NCBI GenBank assembly: GCA_963747005.1
Contig: CAVVDT010000010.1
Location: 62,001 to 126,000 of the forward strand
Origin: CAVVDT01 sp963747005
Lineage (GTDB): Bacteria > Pseudomonadota > Alphaproteobacteria > Rhizobiales > Aestuariivirgaceae
Direction: 5' to 3'
DNA: 64,000 bases
Shown: positions 9,029 to 18,800 of the stretch, one piece after another
Layout of the letters: the number at the start of each line of letters is the position of its first letter
Numbering within the stretch: position 1 is the first letter of the stretch
Notes under the pieces: model-generated
The model's database searches: none
What the model was told of the DNA's origin: nothing
What the model saw: only the letters and a program-made list of their open reading frames with translations
Translations under genes and position numbers: made by a program

Positions 9029-11116
9029 ATGGGAAAGATTGCCATATTATCGGCCGGTCTGTGGCGCCTGCGCAGCGAAGTCGCGGCGATGACCGGGCTC
9101 GATCCGGTGCGCGGCTGGAAGCGGCTGGCACCCTCCGGCATCGAAGCCGTGGCGGGCTGGGGACACAAGCCGACCGCCGGTGAAGCGCGGCGCATGGCCG
9201 CCAGGCGCGGCATCGCCTATTTCGCCCTGGAAGACGGCTTCCTGCGCTCGGTGCGGCCGGGCGGGATCGAACCGCCGTCTGCTCTGGTCCTGGATCGCAC
9301 CGGCATCTACTACGATGCGCGCGGGCCCAGTGACCTCGAATCGCTCATCAACGCGTCGGAAGGTGACTTATCGCAGGCCGATGGTCGCGCCATCATCGAT
9401 TTCCTTCGTACCCACCGCCTGTCCAAATACAACGCCGCGCCCTGGAAGCGGACCGACACCCCCTTGAAGGCGGGAACCCGTCGCCGCGTCCTGGTGATCG
9501 ACCAGACCTTCGCCGATGCCTCGATCGCCGGAGGTCTCGCGGACGAAAAGACGTTCCACGCCATGCTTTCCGCCGCCGTCGCCGAAAATCCTGGCGCCGA
9601 GGTCGCGGTGCGGCTGCACCCGGAAGTGATTTCCGGCGCCAAGCGCGGTTACCTCGCCGACCTGGCGCGGCGCGAAAACCTCAGCGTTCTCAGCACGCCG
9701 CTCAATCCCTGGCGGCTTTTTGAGGACATTTCCCGGGTCTACACGGTATCAAGTCAACTGGGGCTCGAGGCGCTCATGGCCGGGTGCAGCGTCACCTGCT
9801 TCGGTGTGCCCTTTTACGCCGGCTGGGGGCTGACCGATGATCGCCAGGCCATCGCACGACGCGGCCGCAAGGCTTGTCTGCCCGAGATCGTGGCGGCGGC
9901 CTATGGTGCCTACAGCCACTATTTCGATGCCTGGACCCGGGCGCCGGTGGATTTCTTCACCGCCGCCGACCAGGTGCGGTTTCTAGCCACGCATTTTCAT
10001 GGGCACAGCCGTCCGGTCATCGGCTGGCGCGTGCCAAGGTGGAAGCGCCACGCCGTCTCGCGCATGCTGGACGGCGCGGCAGGGCCGGTCGCCTATGAGC
10101 GCCAGGCGCGGCGCGCCGTCCTTGCCGCCAAGGCCCGCGGCGGCGCGGTCGCGGCCTGGGGAAAGCGTGCCGATCTGATCCGCCCGCTGGCCGCTGGCGA
10201 GGGAGTGGATGTCATCACCATCGAGGATGGTTTTCTCCGCTCCGTCGGCCTTGGGGCCGGCTTCACGCCCGCCTTGTCCTATGTTTTCGATTCAACCGGC
10301 ATCTATTACGATCCCTCGCGCGCCAGCGACATCGAAACGCTGTTGGCAGAGTCATCATTCGATGCCGGTCTGCTGGAGCGCGCCCGCCGCCTGATCGACC
10401 TCGTACGTGACGGCGGCGTCACAAAATACAATCTGCGGGCGCACGCCGCACTCCCCGCCATGCCTGACGATCGCCAGATCGTTCTGGTGCCGGGTCAGGT
10501 GGCTGACGACGAATTGATCAGGCGGGGCGCGCCGGACCTGTTCGCCGCCCGTCCCCTGGCCGAGGGCGGCGCCAATCTGGAATTGCTCGAGCGGGTCCGC
10601 CAGCGCCACCCCGGCGCCTACATTGTCTACCGCCCCCATCCCGACGTCGAAGCGGGTTACCGGGCCGGGCGGATCGGCGCCGACAACCTGAAGCGCCTGG
10701 CCGACTGCATCGATCCCGGCTACCCGCTCGAAGCGCTCTTGAGCCGCGTCGACCGGATCGAGACGGCAACATCGCTGTTGGGCTTCGAGGCCTTGCTGCG
10801 GGGCAGGCCCGTTACCGTTCACGGCTGCCCGTTCTATGCCGGCTGGGGCCTGACGGAGGATCTGACGGCCACGATGCGCCGCTATCGCCGGCGCTCGCTG
10901 CAAGAACTGACCGCTGCGACGCTGATTCTCTACCCGGTCTATCTCGACGCCGCATCGGACCGTGTTTGCAGTGTCGAAAACATGGCCCGGCAACTGGTCG
11001 AGGCACAAAAACTGCCCGATTCCCTGCTTCGCTCCCTGAGGCGCGGTACGGGTGCAGCGCTGGGCCGCCTGCGCGGCGTTGCCCAAATGGCACAAATCCT
11101 CAAAAAACGTCGATAA
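9029..11116 (+). CDS. kpsC: KpsC-type dual-domain capsule beta-Kdo transferase
   Basis: About 695 residues from the ATG at 9029, close to E. coli KpsC (675). It is an internal duplication: module 1 (about 1-310) and module 2 (about 330-690) each carry the signature EDGFLRSV (ALEDGFLRSVRPG and TIEDGFLRSVGLG), then GIYYDAR/GIYYDPS with a downstream Asp-Leu/Ile-Glu, TKYN/SKYN, and FYAGWGLT. KpsC alternates beta-2,4 and beta-2,7 Kdo linkages to build the poly-Kdo lipid linker of capsule. An in-frame TTG at 8885 would extend the protein by 48 residues, but that extension has no family resemblance, so 9029 is preferred. No strong Shine-Dalgarno sequence is visible. Confidence 0.9.
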   Translation: MGKIAILSAGLWRLRSEVAAMTGLDPVRGWKRLAPSGIEAVAGWGHKPTAGEARRMAARRGIAYFALEDGFLRSVRPGGIEPPSALVLDRTGIYYDARGPSDLESLINASEGDLSQADGRAIIDFLRTHRLSKYNAAPWKRTDTPLKAGTRRRVLVIDQTFADASIAGGLADEKTFHAMLSAAVAENPGAEVAVRLHPEVISGAKRGYLADLARRENLSVLSTPLNPWRLFEDISRVYTVSSQLGLEALMAGCSVTCFGVPFYAGWGLTDDRQAIARRGRKACLPEIVAAAYGAYSHYFDAWTRAPVDFFTAADQVRFLATHFHGHSRPVIGWRVPRWKRHAVSRMLDGAAGPVAYERQARRAVLAAKARGGAVAAWGKRADLIRPLAAGEGVDVITIEDGFLRSVGLGAGFTPALSYVFDSTGIYYDPSRASDIETLLAESSFDAGLLERARRLIDLVRDGGVTKYNLRAHAALPAMPDDRQIVLVPGQVADDELIRRGAPDLFAARPLAEGGANLELLERVRQRHPGAYIVYRPHPDVEAGYRAGRIGADNLKRLADCIDPGYPLEALLSRVDRIETATSLLGFEALLRGRPVTVHGCPFYAGWGLTEDLTATMRRYRRRSLQELTAATLILYPVYLDAASDRVCSVENMARQLVEAQKLPDSLLRSLRRGTGAALGRLRGVAQMAQILKKRR

Positions 11117-11265
11117 TGATGAATTTTGGCTCATTAGATGGCAAAATTAATCGAAATTCAATATGGTGCTGATCTACTGAGGGTGCTAACACGCAACAGG
11201 ATGGTCGGTGCCATTTGCATTTAGCGAGAACAAAAATTGCAGTGTAGAGCTGCAGGTGGGGTGTC

Positions 11266-12417
11266 GTGGGGTTGAAGGCATTGACACGTTCGACGTTGGG
11301 GGTCTGCGTATTGGCCCTTGCCCTTGCTGGATGTTCGGCGTTGCCTCGCGAAGGCCCCCAGGCCGTCGAGGTCAAGGATGCGGCCGCCAACACCAACTCC
11401 GCCAACTTTCTGCTGATCGATCTGAACAGCCGGGTGGCCGACTATCTGCGCAGCCATCCCGAACCAAGCTTCGGCGACCGCTTCGGCAAGGGCCGTCCCT
11501 GGCACGCCGAGCGAATCGGCGTCGGTGACATCCTCAACGTGATGATCTGGGAGGCCGATCCGGGCGGGCTGTTCGCCTCCAACGGCATTGTCAACCGCGG
11601 CTCGATCCCCGCCGTCACGGTCGATACCTCCGGCCTCATCGATATTCCCTATGCCGGGACCGTCCGCGCGGCTGGCCGCACCCTCAGGGAACTGGCGGAG
11701 GCGATCACCAAGCAGCTCCGCCAGAAGACCGTCGAGCCGCAGGTGCAAGTAAGCCTGCAGCAGAATCTTTCCAGCACCGTCACCCTCACTGGTGACGTCA
11801 ACAAGCCCGGCGTCTATCCGCTGTCGATCCGTGGCGATGACCTGCTCGATCTGATCGCGCAGGCCGGTGGCAGCAGGTATCCAAGCTACGAATCGATGAT
11901 TTCGCTGACCCGCAGGGGCCGCATCGCCAGTTCCTACCTGCAGCATGTTGTGCAGTCACCGAACGACAACATCTATCTGCGCCCCGGCGATGAACTGCAT
12001 GTCGAGCGCAAGCCGCAACGGTTCATGGCCTTCGGTGCGGTGGAGAAGAAGGGCCTGCAGGATTTCGGCGCTTCCAAGCTGTCGCTGCTGGAGGCCATCA
12101 GTCAGGTCGCCGGGTTGTCTGACCAGCGCGCCAATCCGGCCGGCGTCTTCCTGATGCGCTTCGAGAACGCCAAGATCGCCTACGATCTGGCCGGCAAGAG
12201 CGATGCCATGGACAGCCGCCCGATCGTTCCGGTGATCTATCGCATCGATCTCAAGGATCCGAATCAGTATTTCTTCGCCCAGGTGATCGGCATGCACGAT
12301 CGTGACATCATCTATGTCGCCAACGCGCCGTCGGTCGAACTCGACAAGTTCCTGGCCCTCGTTGCCAAGGCCATCCTGACCGCCAAGACCGGACTCAACG
12401 TCAGCAACCAGTTCTGA
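11266..12417 (+). CDS. Outer-membrane polysaccharide export lipoprotein (OPX/Wza-KpsD type)
   Basis: A 383-residue protein starting at GTG 11266 behind a purine-rich GGTGGGG. It has a lipoprotein signal peptide: basic start, hydrophobic core VCVLALALAG and lipobox LAGC, lipidated at about Cys22. Next comes the poly-export domain: IGVGDILNVMIWEADPGGLF, then the SLBB-like region VTVDTSGLIDIPYAGTVRAAG with LTGDVNKPGVYPL and a second SLBB around LRPGDELHVERKP. The C-terminal DRDIIYVANAP matches the last SLBB strand. OPX proteins form the export channel from periplasm to surface. It follows kpsC by 149 bp on the same strand, consistent with capsule or exopolysaccharide export. The gap upstream is AT-rich and may hold its own promoter. 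Confidence 0.9.
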   Translation: MGLKALTRSTLGVCVLALALAGCSALPREGPQAVEVKDAAANTNSANFLLIDLNSRVADYLRSHPEPSFGDRFGKGRPWHAERIGVGDILNVMIWEADPGGLFASNGIVNRGSIPAVTVDTSGLIDIPYAGTVRAAGRTLRELAEAITKQLRQKTVEPQVQVSLQQNLSSTVTLTGDVNKPGVYPLSIRGDDLLDLIAQAGGSRYPSYESMISLTRRGRIASSYLQHVVQSPNDNIYLRPGDELHVERKPQRFMAFGAVEKKGLQDFGASKLSLLEAISQVAGLSDQRANPAGVFLMRFENAKIAYDLAGKSDAMDSRPIVPVIYRIDLKDPNQYFFAQVIGMHDRDIIYVANAPSVELDKFLALVAKAILTAKTGLNVSNQF

Positions 12418-12551
12418 TCTGAGGATGATCAGCACCTGTGCTTCGGGTCGTGGCAGGAGCGTGGTGCGGTGTTGCTGTCGCGGCGTCGATGAATACTGCC
12501 CGGCCCGGCCATTCCCGCTATAGTCGGGGTCATGGCAATCGGGGGTGGGGC

Positions 12552-12893
12552 GTGGTCCGGAATTTGTTGCGGTTGTTGAGGGGCGACGGAGCGTCGGGAA
12601 AGCGGCGGATCCAGGGTGCACTGGATGGCCGCATCGACGCGGTGTGGCAGGGCTGGGCACTCGACGGGGCGATGCCGGGCCGCATGCTGACCGTGACGGT
12701 CGTCACTGCTACCGGCCGGCGCTTCGAGGTCCGAGCCGACCGTTACCGCGCCGACGTGCATGGCTCCATGCCGGGTCATGGCTACTACGGCTTTCGGGTC
12801 CCCGACGAGCTGCTGGGCGGCGATGAACTGGCCGAGGTTCTGGTTGAAGGCGTTGCCCTGCCATCGAGCCGGGCTGGCAAGGGGCCGCGATGA
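12552..12893 (+). CDS. Small stand-alone beta-domain protein of the polysaccharide locus
   Basis: 113 residues from the GTG at 12552, which has GGGGTGGGG just upstream; a longer frame from 12438 would add 38 residues of unlikely composition. The body reads GRIDAVWQGWALDGAMPGR, then TVTVVTATGRRFEVRADRYRADV and GHGYYGFRVPDELL. The pattern (G-x-I/L-D...GW...V-x-V...R-A-D-x-x-R-x-D...G-x-x-G-F) is the same as two domains at the C-terminus of the giant glycosyltransferase at 15802. No signal peptide or membrane segment. Its stop overlaps the ATG of the next glycosyltransferase by 4 bp (ATGA), so translation is probably coupled. Function unknown; carbohydrate or protein binding is a guess. Confidence 0.65.
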   Translation: MVRNLLRLLRGDGASGKRRIQGALDGRIDAVWQGWALDGAMPGRMLTVTVVTATGRRFEVRADRYRADVHGSMPGHGYYGFRVPDELLGGDELAEVLVEGVALPSSRAGKGPR

Positions 12894-14851
12894 CCCGCAT
12901 CGCCTTCATCGACGCGCCCCATCGCGACGGCTGGCGCGACACGGGCGCCCTGGCTGGGCTTTCGGGTGTTGCAGGAGAACTGGCGCGGCGCGGCCACGAG
13001 GTCTCGCTTGCCGGATTTGCCCATTGGCAACTGGGGCACGAATTGTGGCCCGATACCGTGCGGCGGCAGACCATACCGCTCATCGAACGCCCGGCCATCG
13101 AGGTGGCCCCCGGCGGCCTCGACAACGGGCGCGCCGCCTACGATGCCTTGTGCGTTGCCCAATGGCTTGACGACAACAGTTTCGATGTCGTCGTGCTGGC
13201 GGAGTTTTCGGGGCTGGCCGCCTATCAGGCCATGGCAGCGGCGGCCTGTCCGCAAGCCCGCAACCCGGCGGTGATCGTGTGGTCGACCGGCGGCACGCGG
13301 GCAGGCCTGCTGGGCGAGCGTCGGCCGGCAAGGCTGGCCGACCTCGTGAGCGATGCCCTTGAACGCGTGGCGCTGGCGGCGGCCGATCTGGTCATCGTGC
13401 CGCGCGGGTGCAAAAGTCCGGTGCCCTCATCCCTTGCCCTGCCGGCGCTGCCGCCGGGCGGCGAACCGGCGCAGTTATCGGGTCGAAAGGGTGCAATTGC
13501 CGATATCGCCCTCATCGGCCCCGTGAGCGAGGCATCGGGCGCGCTTCACTTCATGGATGCGATCGAGAAGCTGCAGGCCAACGATCTGCTGGCCGGCCGC
13601 AGTGTCACCTTTGTCGGGCCGGCCCGGGACGAGGGCAGGGGGTTGACGGCCGCAACCATCGCGGTGCGGGCCGCGAAATGGAATTTCGACTGGAAGATCA
13701 GGGGCGATCTGTCGGCCCGCGATGCCCTGGCGTTGGCGTCGGAACCGCAGCGGCTGTCGATTTTCGCCGGTTCCGAGGAATGTTTCCCCGGATTGCTCGC
13801 CGGTGCCCTGGAGGCGGGCGCCGCCGTGATCGCCCGGCGCACGCGACAGACCCGCGCCCTCATCGGGCCGGGCCGCCACAAGTATGCACTCTATTCGCCC
13901 GCCCCTGGCGCGCTGGCGCGCTCCATCGCGGCCGTTCTTGGAGACCCGGCAGCGCTGGCCTTGCGGCCGGCCGTCGCCACCGGCGAGGCGGTGGACTTGT
14001 GGGCCGATGCGCTTGAAGGTTGCCGGCGACCGAAGCCGGTCCCCCAGCGACCGCGCCGCGGCGGCAAGCCACGGGTGAGCGTCTGTGTGATCCATCGCGA
14101 CCGCCCGCAATTGCTGCAGCGTGCGCTGGCGAGCATTGCCGTTGGCGATCACCCGGGCGAAGTCGAGATCATCCTTGTGGACGATGCAAGTTCAACTCCC
14201 GATGCCCATGCGCTGCTTGCAGAACTTGCTTTGGAATGTGATCGCAAGCCCCTGAAAATAATAAGAAACAGCCAAGCACTGTTTCCCGCTGCGGCGCGCA
14301 ATCGGGCCGCCGCCGCCGCTTCGGGCGACTGTTTGGTGTTCCTCGACGATGACAACTGGCTGCTGGCGGGCGGGCTGGATCGACTGTCCTCGGGTGTGAC
14401 GAGCGGGCGCTACGATGTTGTCACCTCGGCGCTTGAGGTCGAGCAGCCGGGAATCGAACCCGGCAGGCCGCCCTTGCGCGTGGCCTTCCTTGGCGATGCC
14501 GGTCTTGCCGGGCTTGTCTTCAATGGCTTCGGCGATGCCAGCCTCGCCATTCGACGCAAGGCCTTCGAGCGCATCGGCGGCTTTCCCGATGAGGGCGCGC
14601 TGGCGCCCGGCGAGGACTGGGTGTTTCTTGCCCGCTGCCGGGCGGCGGGGCTGCGCATGGCAAGCCTATGGCAACCGTGTTTCGGCTATCGCAAACCCGT
14701 CGATCTGGCCCGGACAAGCTGGCGAAAGAACCACAAGGAAGGCGCGCTGGCGCGGGTGCGCCAGGCCTATGGCGGGTTGGGCGGCGATGATCTGCAATTG
14801 GCGCTGGCCTATTTGCACGGCCTCGATCTGGCAAGTCGTCAGGACGATTGA
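12890..14851 (+). CDS. Two-domain glycosyltransferase (GT4-like N-terminus, GT2 C-terminus)
   Basis: 653 residues. The N-terminal part begins MTRIAFIDAPHRDGW and contains LSGVAGELARRGHEVSLAGF, the usual GT4 glycine-rich acceptor loop; a Rossmann half follows with IADIALIGPVSEASGAL and FAGSEECFPGLLAGALEAG. From about residue 390 a GT2 domain begins: PRVSVCVIHRDRPQLLQ, EIILVDDASSTPDA, and CLVFLDDDNWLLAGG as the DXD-type site, then EDWVFLARCR as a likely catalytic ED motif. It is cytoplasmic and probably extends a surface glycan. The start overlaps the small beta-domain gene; its stop lies 3 bp from the stop of the convergent epimerase. Confidence 0.8.
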   Translation: MTRIAFIDAPHRDGWRDTGALAGLSGVAGELARRGHEVSLAGFAHWQLGHELWPDTVRRQTIPLIERPAIEVAPGGLDNGRAAYDALCVAQWLDDNSFDVVVLAEFSGLAAYQAMAAAACPQARNPAVIVWSTGGTRAGLLGERRPARLADLVSDALERVALAAADLVIVPRGCKSPVPSSLALPALPPGGEPAQLSGRKGAIADIALIGPVSEASGALHFMDAIEKLQANDLLAGRSVTFVGPARDEGRGLTAATIAVRAAKWNFDWKIRGDLSARDALALASEPQRLSIFAGSEECFPGLLAGALEAGAAVIARRTRQTRALIGPGRHKYALYSPAPGALARSIAAVLGDPAALALRPAVATGEAVDLWADALEGCRRPKPVPQRPRRGGKPRVSVCVIHRDRPQLLQRALASIAVGDHPGEVEIILVDDASSTPDAHALLAELALECDRKPLKIIRNSQALFPAAARNRAAAAASGDCLVFLDDDNWLLAGGLDRLSSGVTSGRYDVVTSALEVEQPGIEPGRPPLRVAFLGDAGLAGLVFNGFGDASLAIRRKAFERIGGFPDEGALAPGEDWVFLARCRAAGLRMASLWQPCFGYRKPVDLARTSWRKNHKEGALARVRQAYGGLGGDDLQLALAYLHGLDLASRQDD

Positions 14852-14854
14852 ACG

Positions 14855-15772
14855 TCAAGCCTGTTGCAGAAACCAGTCCCACGTGCGGGCGAGGCCATCG
14901 TGAAGCGAGGTCGAGGGGGCATAGCCCAGCATGGCGCGGGCGCGCGAAATATCGCACCACGTCTGCAAGACCTCGCCGGGGCGGCTCGGTTCGTGGCGCA
15001 CCTCCAGCTTGCGGGGCGCAACGACGCCGGAAATGGCCTCAATCAGCCCGTTGATCGACATGGGGCCGCCGCTGCCCAACTGGTAGACGCCGGGATTTTC
15101 GGTCCTGAGGCCGGCGGCGATGCCGGCGCACAAATCGTCGACAAAGACATAATCGCGGGTCTGCTCGCCGTCGCCGTAGACGATGAGGGCCTTGCCTTCA
15201 AGGACACGCTTCATGAAGGCGGCGACGACCGAGCCCTTGTGGAAGGAGCGGGGTCCGTAGACGTTGGAAAAGCGCAGCGATACCGGCTTGATGCCATAGC
15301 TGGCGCCGAACGCCGAACAATAGCCCTCCACGGCGAGCTTGGCCGCGCCGTAGGGCGACAGGGGATGCGGCACCATCGCCTCGTTCACCGGCGGTGTCGC
15401 CTCGCCCAGAATGGCGCCACCGGTGGACGCATTGATGAGGCGCGAGACGCCGGCGGCACGCATGGCCTCCAGCAGGCGGAAGCTGCCGACCACATTGACG
15501 TCGAAATTGAGCGCCGGTGCCTCGATGGAATCGATCACCCTTGTATCGGCGGCAAGATGAATGACCGCATCGATACCGGCCAGCGCCTGATCGACGGCGG
15601 CGCGGTCGCGAATGTCGCCCTTGACGAAATCCGCCCCCAGCCCGGCGATATGCTCGCGCCGGCCGAGGCTTTCGTTGTCGAATACCCGGATATCGTAGCC
15701 CCCGGCCTCGTTGAGGTGCGCGATGAGGTTGGCGCCCACGAACCCGCACCCGCCGGTTATCAGCAATCGCAC
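14855..15772 (-). CDS. NAD-dependent epimerase/dehydratase (UDP-hexose 4-epimerase-like)
   Basis: A 305-residue extended-SDR enzyme. The NAD-binding TGGCGFVGANL is at residues 6-16, the catalytic Tyr141-x3-Lys145 in SPYGAAKLAVEGY, and Ser/Thr of INASTGGAI at about 114-121. Other family marks are FDNESLGRREH, HLAADTRV, RFSNVYGPR and DYVFVDDLCAGI. It most likely interconverts or dehydrates a nucleotide-sugar supplied to the nearby glycosyltransferases; the exact substrate is not determined. It sits 29 bp downstream of the giant glycosyltransferase gene on the same strand, suggesting an operon. Length is typical. Confidence 0.88.
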   Translation of the reverse strand: MRLLITGGCGFVGANLIAHLNEAGGYDIRVFDNESLGRREHIAGLGADFVKGDIRDRAAVDQALAGIDAVIHLAADTRVIDSIEAPALNFDVNVVGSFRLLEAMRAAGVSRLINASTGGAILGEATPPVNEAMVPHPLSPYGAAKLAVEGYCSAFGASYGIKPVSLRFSNVYGPRSFHKGSVVAAFMKRVLEGKALIVYGDGEQTRDYVFVDDLCAGIAAGLRTENPGVYQLGSGGPMSINGLIEAISGVVAPRKLEVRHEPSRPGEVLQTWCDISRARAMLGYAPSTSLHDGLARTWDWFLQQA

Positions 15773-15801
15773 TTACTGGATCTCCTCGATCAGGCCGGGA
15801 A

Positions 15802-18800
15802 CTAGCCCATAAACTCGTGTGAATGGCCGCGACGGTTGATGATGAGCGGCGATCCCTGCAATCGAATGCCGGTATCCGCGATGAACACGTCGACCTGGTG
15901 CTGTTCATTGCCCCTGAAGCGTTCGGGTATGCGCAAGGAAAACGAATAGTCGCCGCCGGCAATGCCGTGGTCGCTCAAATCGGTGCGAATGACATCGGCG
16001 CGCACCCGCGTATAGAAGCGGCCGTCAAGATAGATGGTAACCTCGAAGTGGCGTTCGGGTTGGGTCGGCATCCACACCCAGCCGCGCAGCGTCGCATCGG
16101 TGATGGTGTCGAGAAAGCCTTCAAATCCGGAATTCCTGATCGGTTGCTTGGGCCTGTAGGCCCTGAGGCCCCTGGCAAGGGCAACGCCGCCTTTGGTGAA
16201 GACGTCGATCTCGACCGCTTTCGCAGAGCGTCGCAACCGCGACAAGAGAGGGTTGAACAGCGGAATTCGAAACCCGTGGCCACTCGCCAGTTCCGACAAT
16301 TGATAGACCGAGGGCAGCTCCATGTTTGCCGGTACACTGGAGATGCGCCTGCCGTTGACGTGCACCTCGACGGTGACCGGGGTGCCGGGGTTTTCGCGAT
16401 CGGCGATCCACCCGATGACCGCCCCCTCGGCGACATCGAGAACCCGTCCGTTGTAGCGTTCCCCGTCTTTGGCATCGGGGCCCGACCAGCCGGAGAAGAG
16501 CTGCAAATGCCGCGGCAGCGATCCGGACCTGGTCGGATCGTCGCGAATCGTCTCGACCAGCTTGTTGACCGCCCAACCCGCCGCACCGGGCTGAATCCTG
16601 GCCTTGCGATCCATGCGCGGGAAGCGCCACGGCGTCTTTGCCGCCAACTCGCCGGTCAGGTGAACGAGCACGTCCCGGTCATTCGCCTTGCCCGGCGCAA
16701 GGCTGATGCCGGTCTCCGCCACATAGCCCGACCTGTGCACCGGGACCGGCTTCCAACCCGTGTGTTCGGGCATGGTCTTCTTGTTCGCAGTGACCTTCTT
16801 TGCCCGCTTGGGCATCCGCCTTTGCAGGCCGATGCCGGCAAGAACAGCCTCGCGCATGGCCAGCGGCAGCGCTGCCAGATAGGGCCTGAGGATGCGGAAC
16901 TCACCGGCATCCACATCGAAGCATTCCTTTTCGATCCAGGCGGCATCGCGGTCGGCGACGGCGCCCAGTTCCATCGGCACGGTTTCGCATCTGAGGCCGG
17001 CGACGATGCCCTTGGAAATCAGCTCCCGTTCGTGCAACGGCACCCGGAAATCGACGGTGAAGCCCTTGAGTTGCTCGAAAGCCCGGCGTCTTACAAAGAG
17101 CGGCAGATCCCTGGGGCCTTCGAGATAGAGCGTTTCCGACGGGCTGCCGATCATTTCGGCGACCAGCCGGTCCTCGTTCGAAGCCGTCTCGCCCGCCGCC
17201 ATGATGCGGTGGTGCCAGGTCAATATATCGGCGCTGCGCCGCTCGGCCACTTCGGTGAGAACCCGCAGCGCTTGCGGCTTGAGCGTCGCGCCGGCGTGAA
17301 GGAAGACGATGTAGTCGCCGCGTGCCAGGTGGGCCGCTTCGTTGAGCGCATAACCGGGATCGTAATCGAGGGTCGAGAGAACATCGCAGTCAAGCCGGCG
17401 CTTCTTCGCCGCCGCCTTCGCCATCTTGCTGGCGGCCGCTTCGTCGATGGCATCGACGGCGATCAGCACACGGTGCGGGTGCTGCTGCTGGGCCTTGAGC
17501 GCATCGAGTGTCTGCTCGAGATCGCGCCGGTCGCCGCGGCTGAAGATGGCGACATCGACGCTGGCCGCCCTGGCCTTGGCTCTGGCGCGTGGCCTGCCAG
17601 CCGCCCGCTTCAGCAGGGTTTCGCGCAATCCGCGGCACAGGCTCTCGTTGAAGGCCTTCCAGACCTCGATATTGTGTTCGTTGTCGAAGCTCGGGGTGGC
17701 AATATAGCCGCCCTTGTCCAGGGCCTCGGCGAGCTTGGCGGCGAGGGGGATGGGGTGGGCATCGCACAAGACGTGCTTGTGATCCTTTTCCACCAGAAGC
17801 TCCGATGTGCCGCCGGCATCGGATGCAATGAACGGTATCTGGCAGATGGCGGCCTCATAGACCGCCAGCGAGGAATTTTCGATGGTCGACGGCATCACCG
17901 CCAGACGGGCGCCATCGAGAAGATAGGAGATGGCCTCCTTTTGCTGGAAATCGGTGAGGACGGAGACCTCGGTGGGCCAGTCCGCGGTTTCTTCCTCGAT
18001 ATAGTCGATCACCGTCTGGTTCGGCCTGACGGCGAGGCGCGCGCCCGGCTTGCCCACAAACGATATCCTGGCGGGCAGCTTGTGGCCGAGCTTCATGAGA
18101 CGTCGGACCGAATGGCAAAAGGTGAGCAGGCCCTTGCGTGCCTCGAGCCGCCCGAAGAATACGAATTCGTCGATGGGCATGCGGCGCCCGGGCCGCAGGT
18201 TGCGCCGTTTGACCAGGTCCTGCAGATGCGCGAACGACACCACATTCGGCTGCACGAAGGTGCGATCCTTCGGCAGCACATAGCCCTGGCTGGCCATCCA
18301 GCGCAGCAGATGCAGGCTGCCGCCGATGACCATGTCGGCAAGCTCGACGCTGCGTCGCTCGGCAAACGTCTTGGCCAGATCGCCCAACCGGTCGATGGAA
18401 TAGGAACCGTAGAGCCGGTTCCACAGCCACGGCGACGATGTCTTCACGATGAACAAGGTATCGGCGAAGGCGATGCCCTGGCGCTTGGCGGTGAGGCACA
18501 TGAAGCCCGAGCCCCGCCATTCCGACACGTGCACCACGTCCATGGGATTGTCGAGGAGCCAGCGGTACATGTCGTAGATGGGGCGCATCCACTGGTCGGC
18601 GGTCGTGATGATGTTTTCGCTCTGGGCGTAATTGGCGACAGGAACGAATTTCACGCCGATGCCGGCATAGAAGTCTATCCAGTGAGAGATGGTTTCGTTC
18701 TCGACCTCCTCGCCCTTCAGATAGAGGATGGTGACATCATGGCCGTGGGTGGCCAGCATGGTGGCGAGGGCGGCATAGGTCGTGCCGATGCCGCCGTTGC

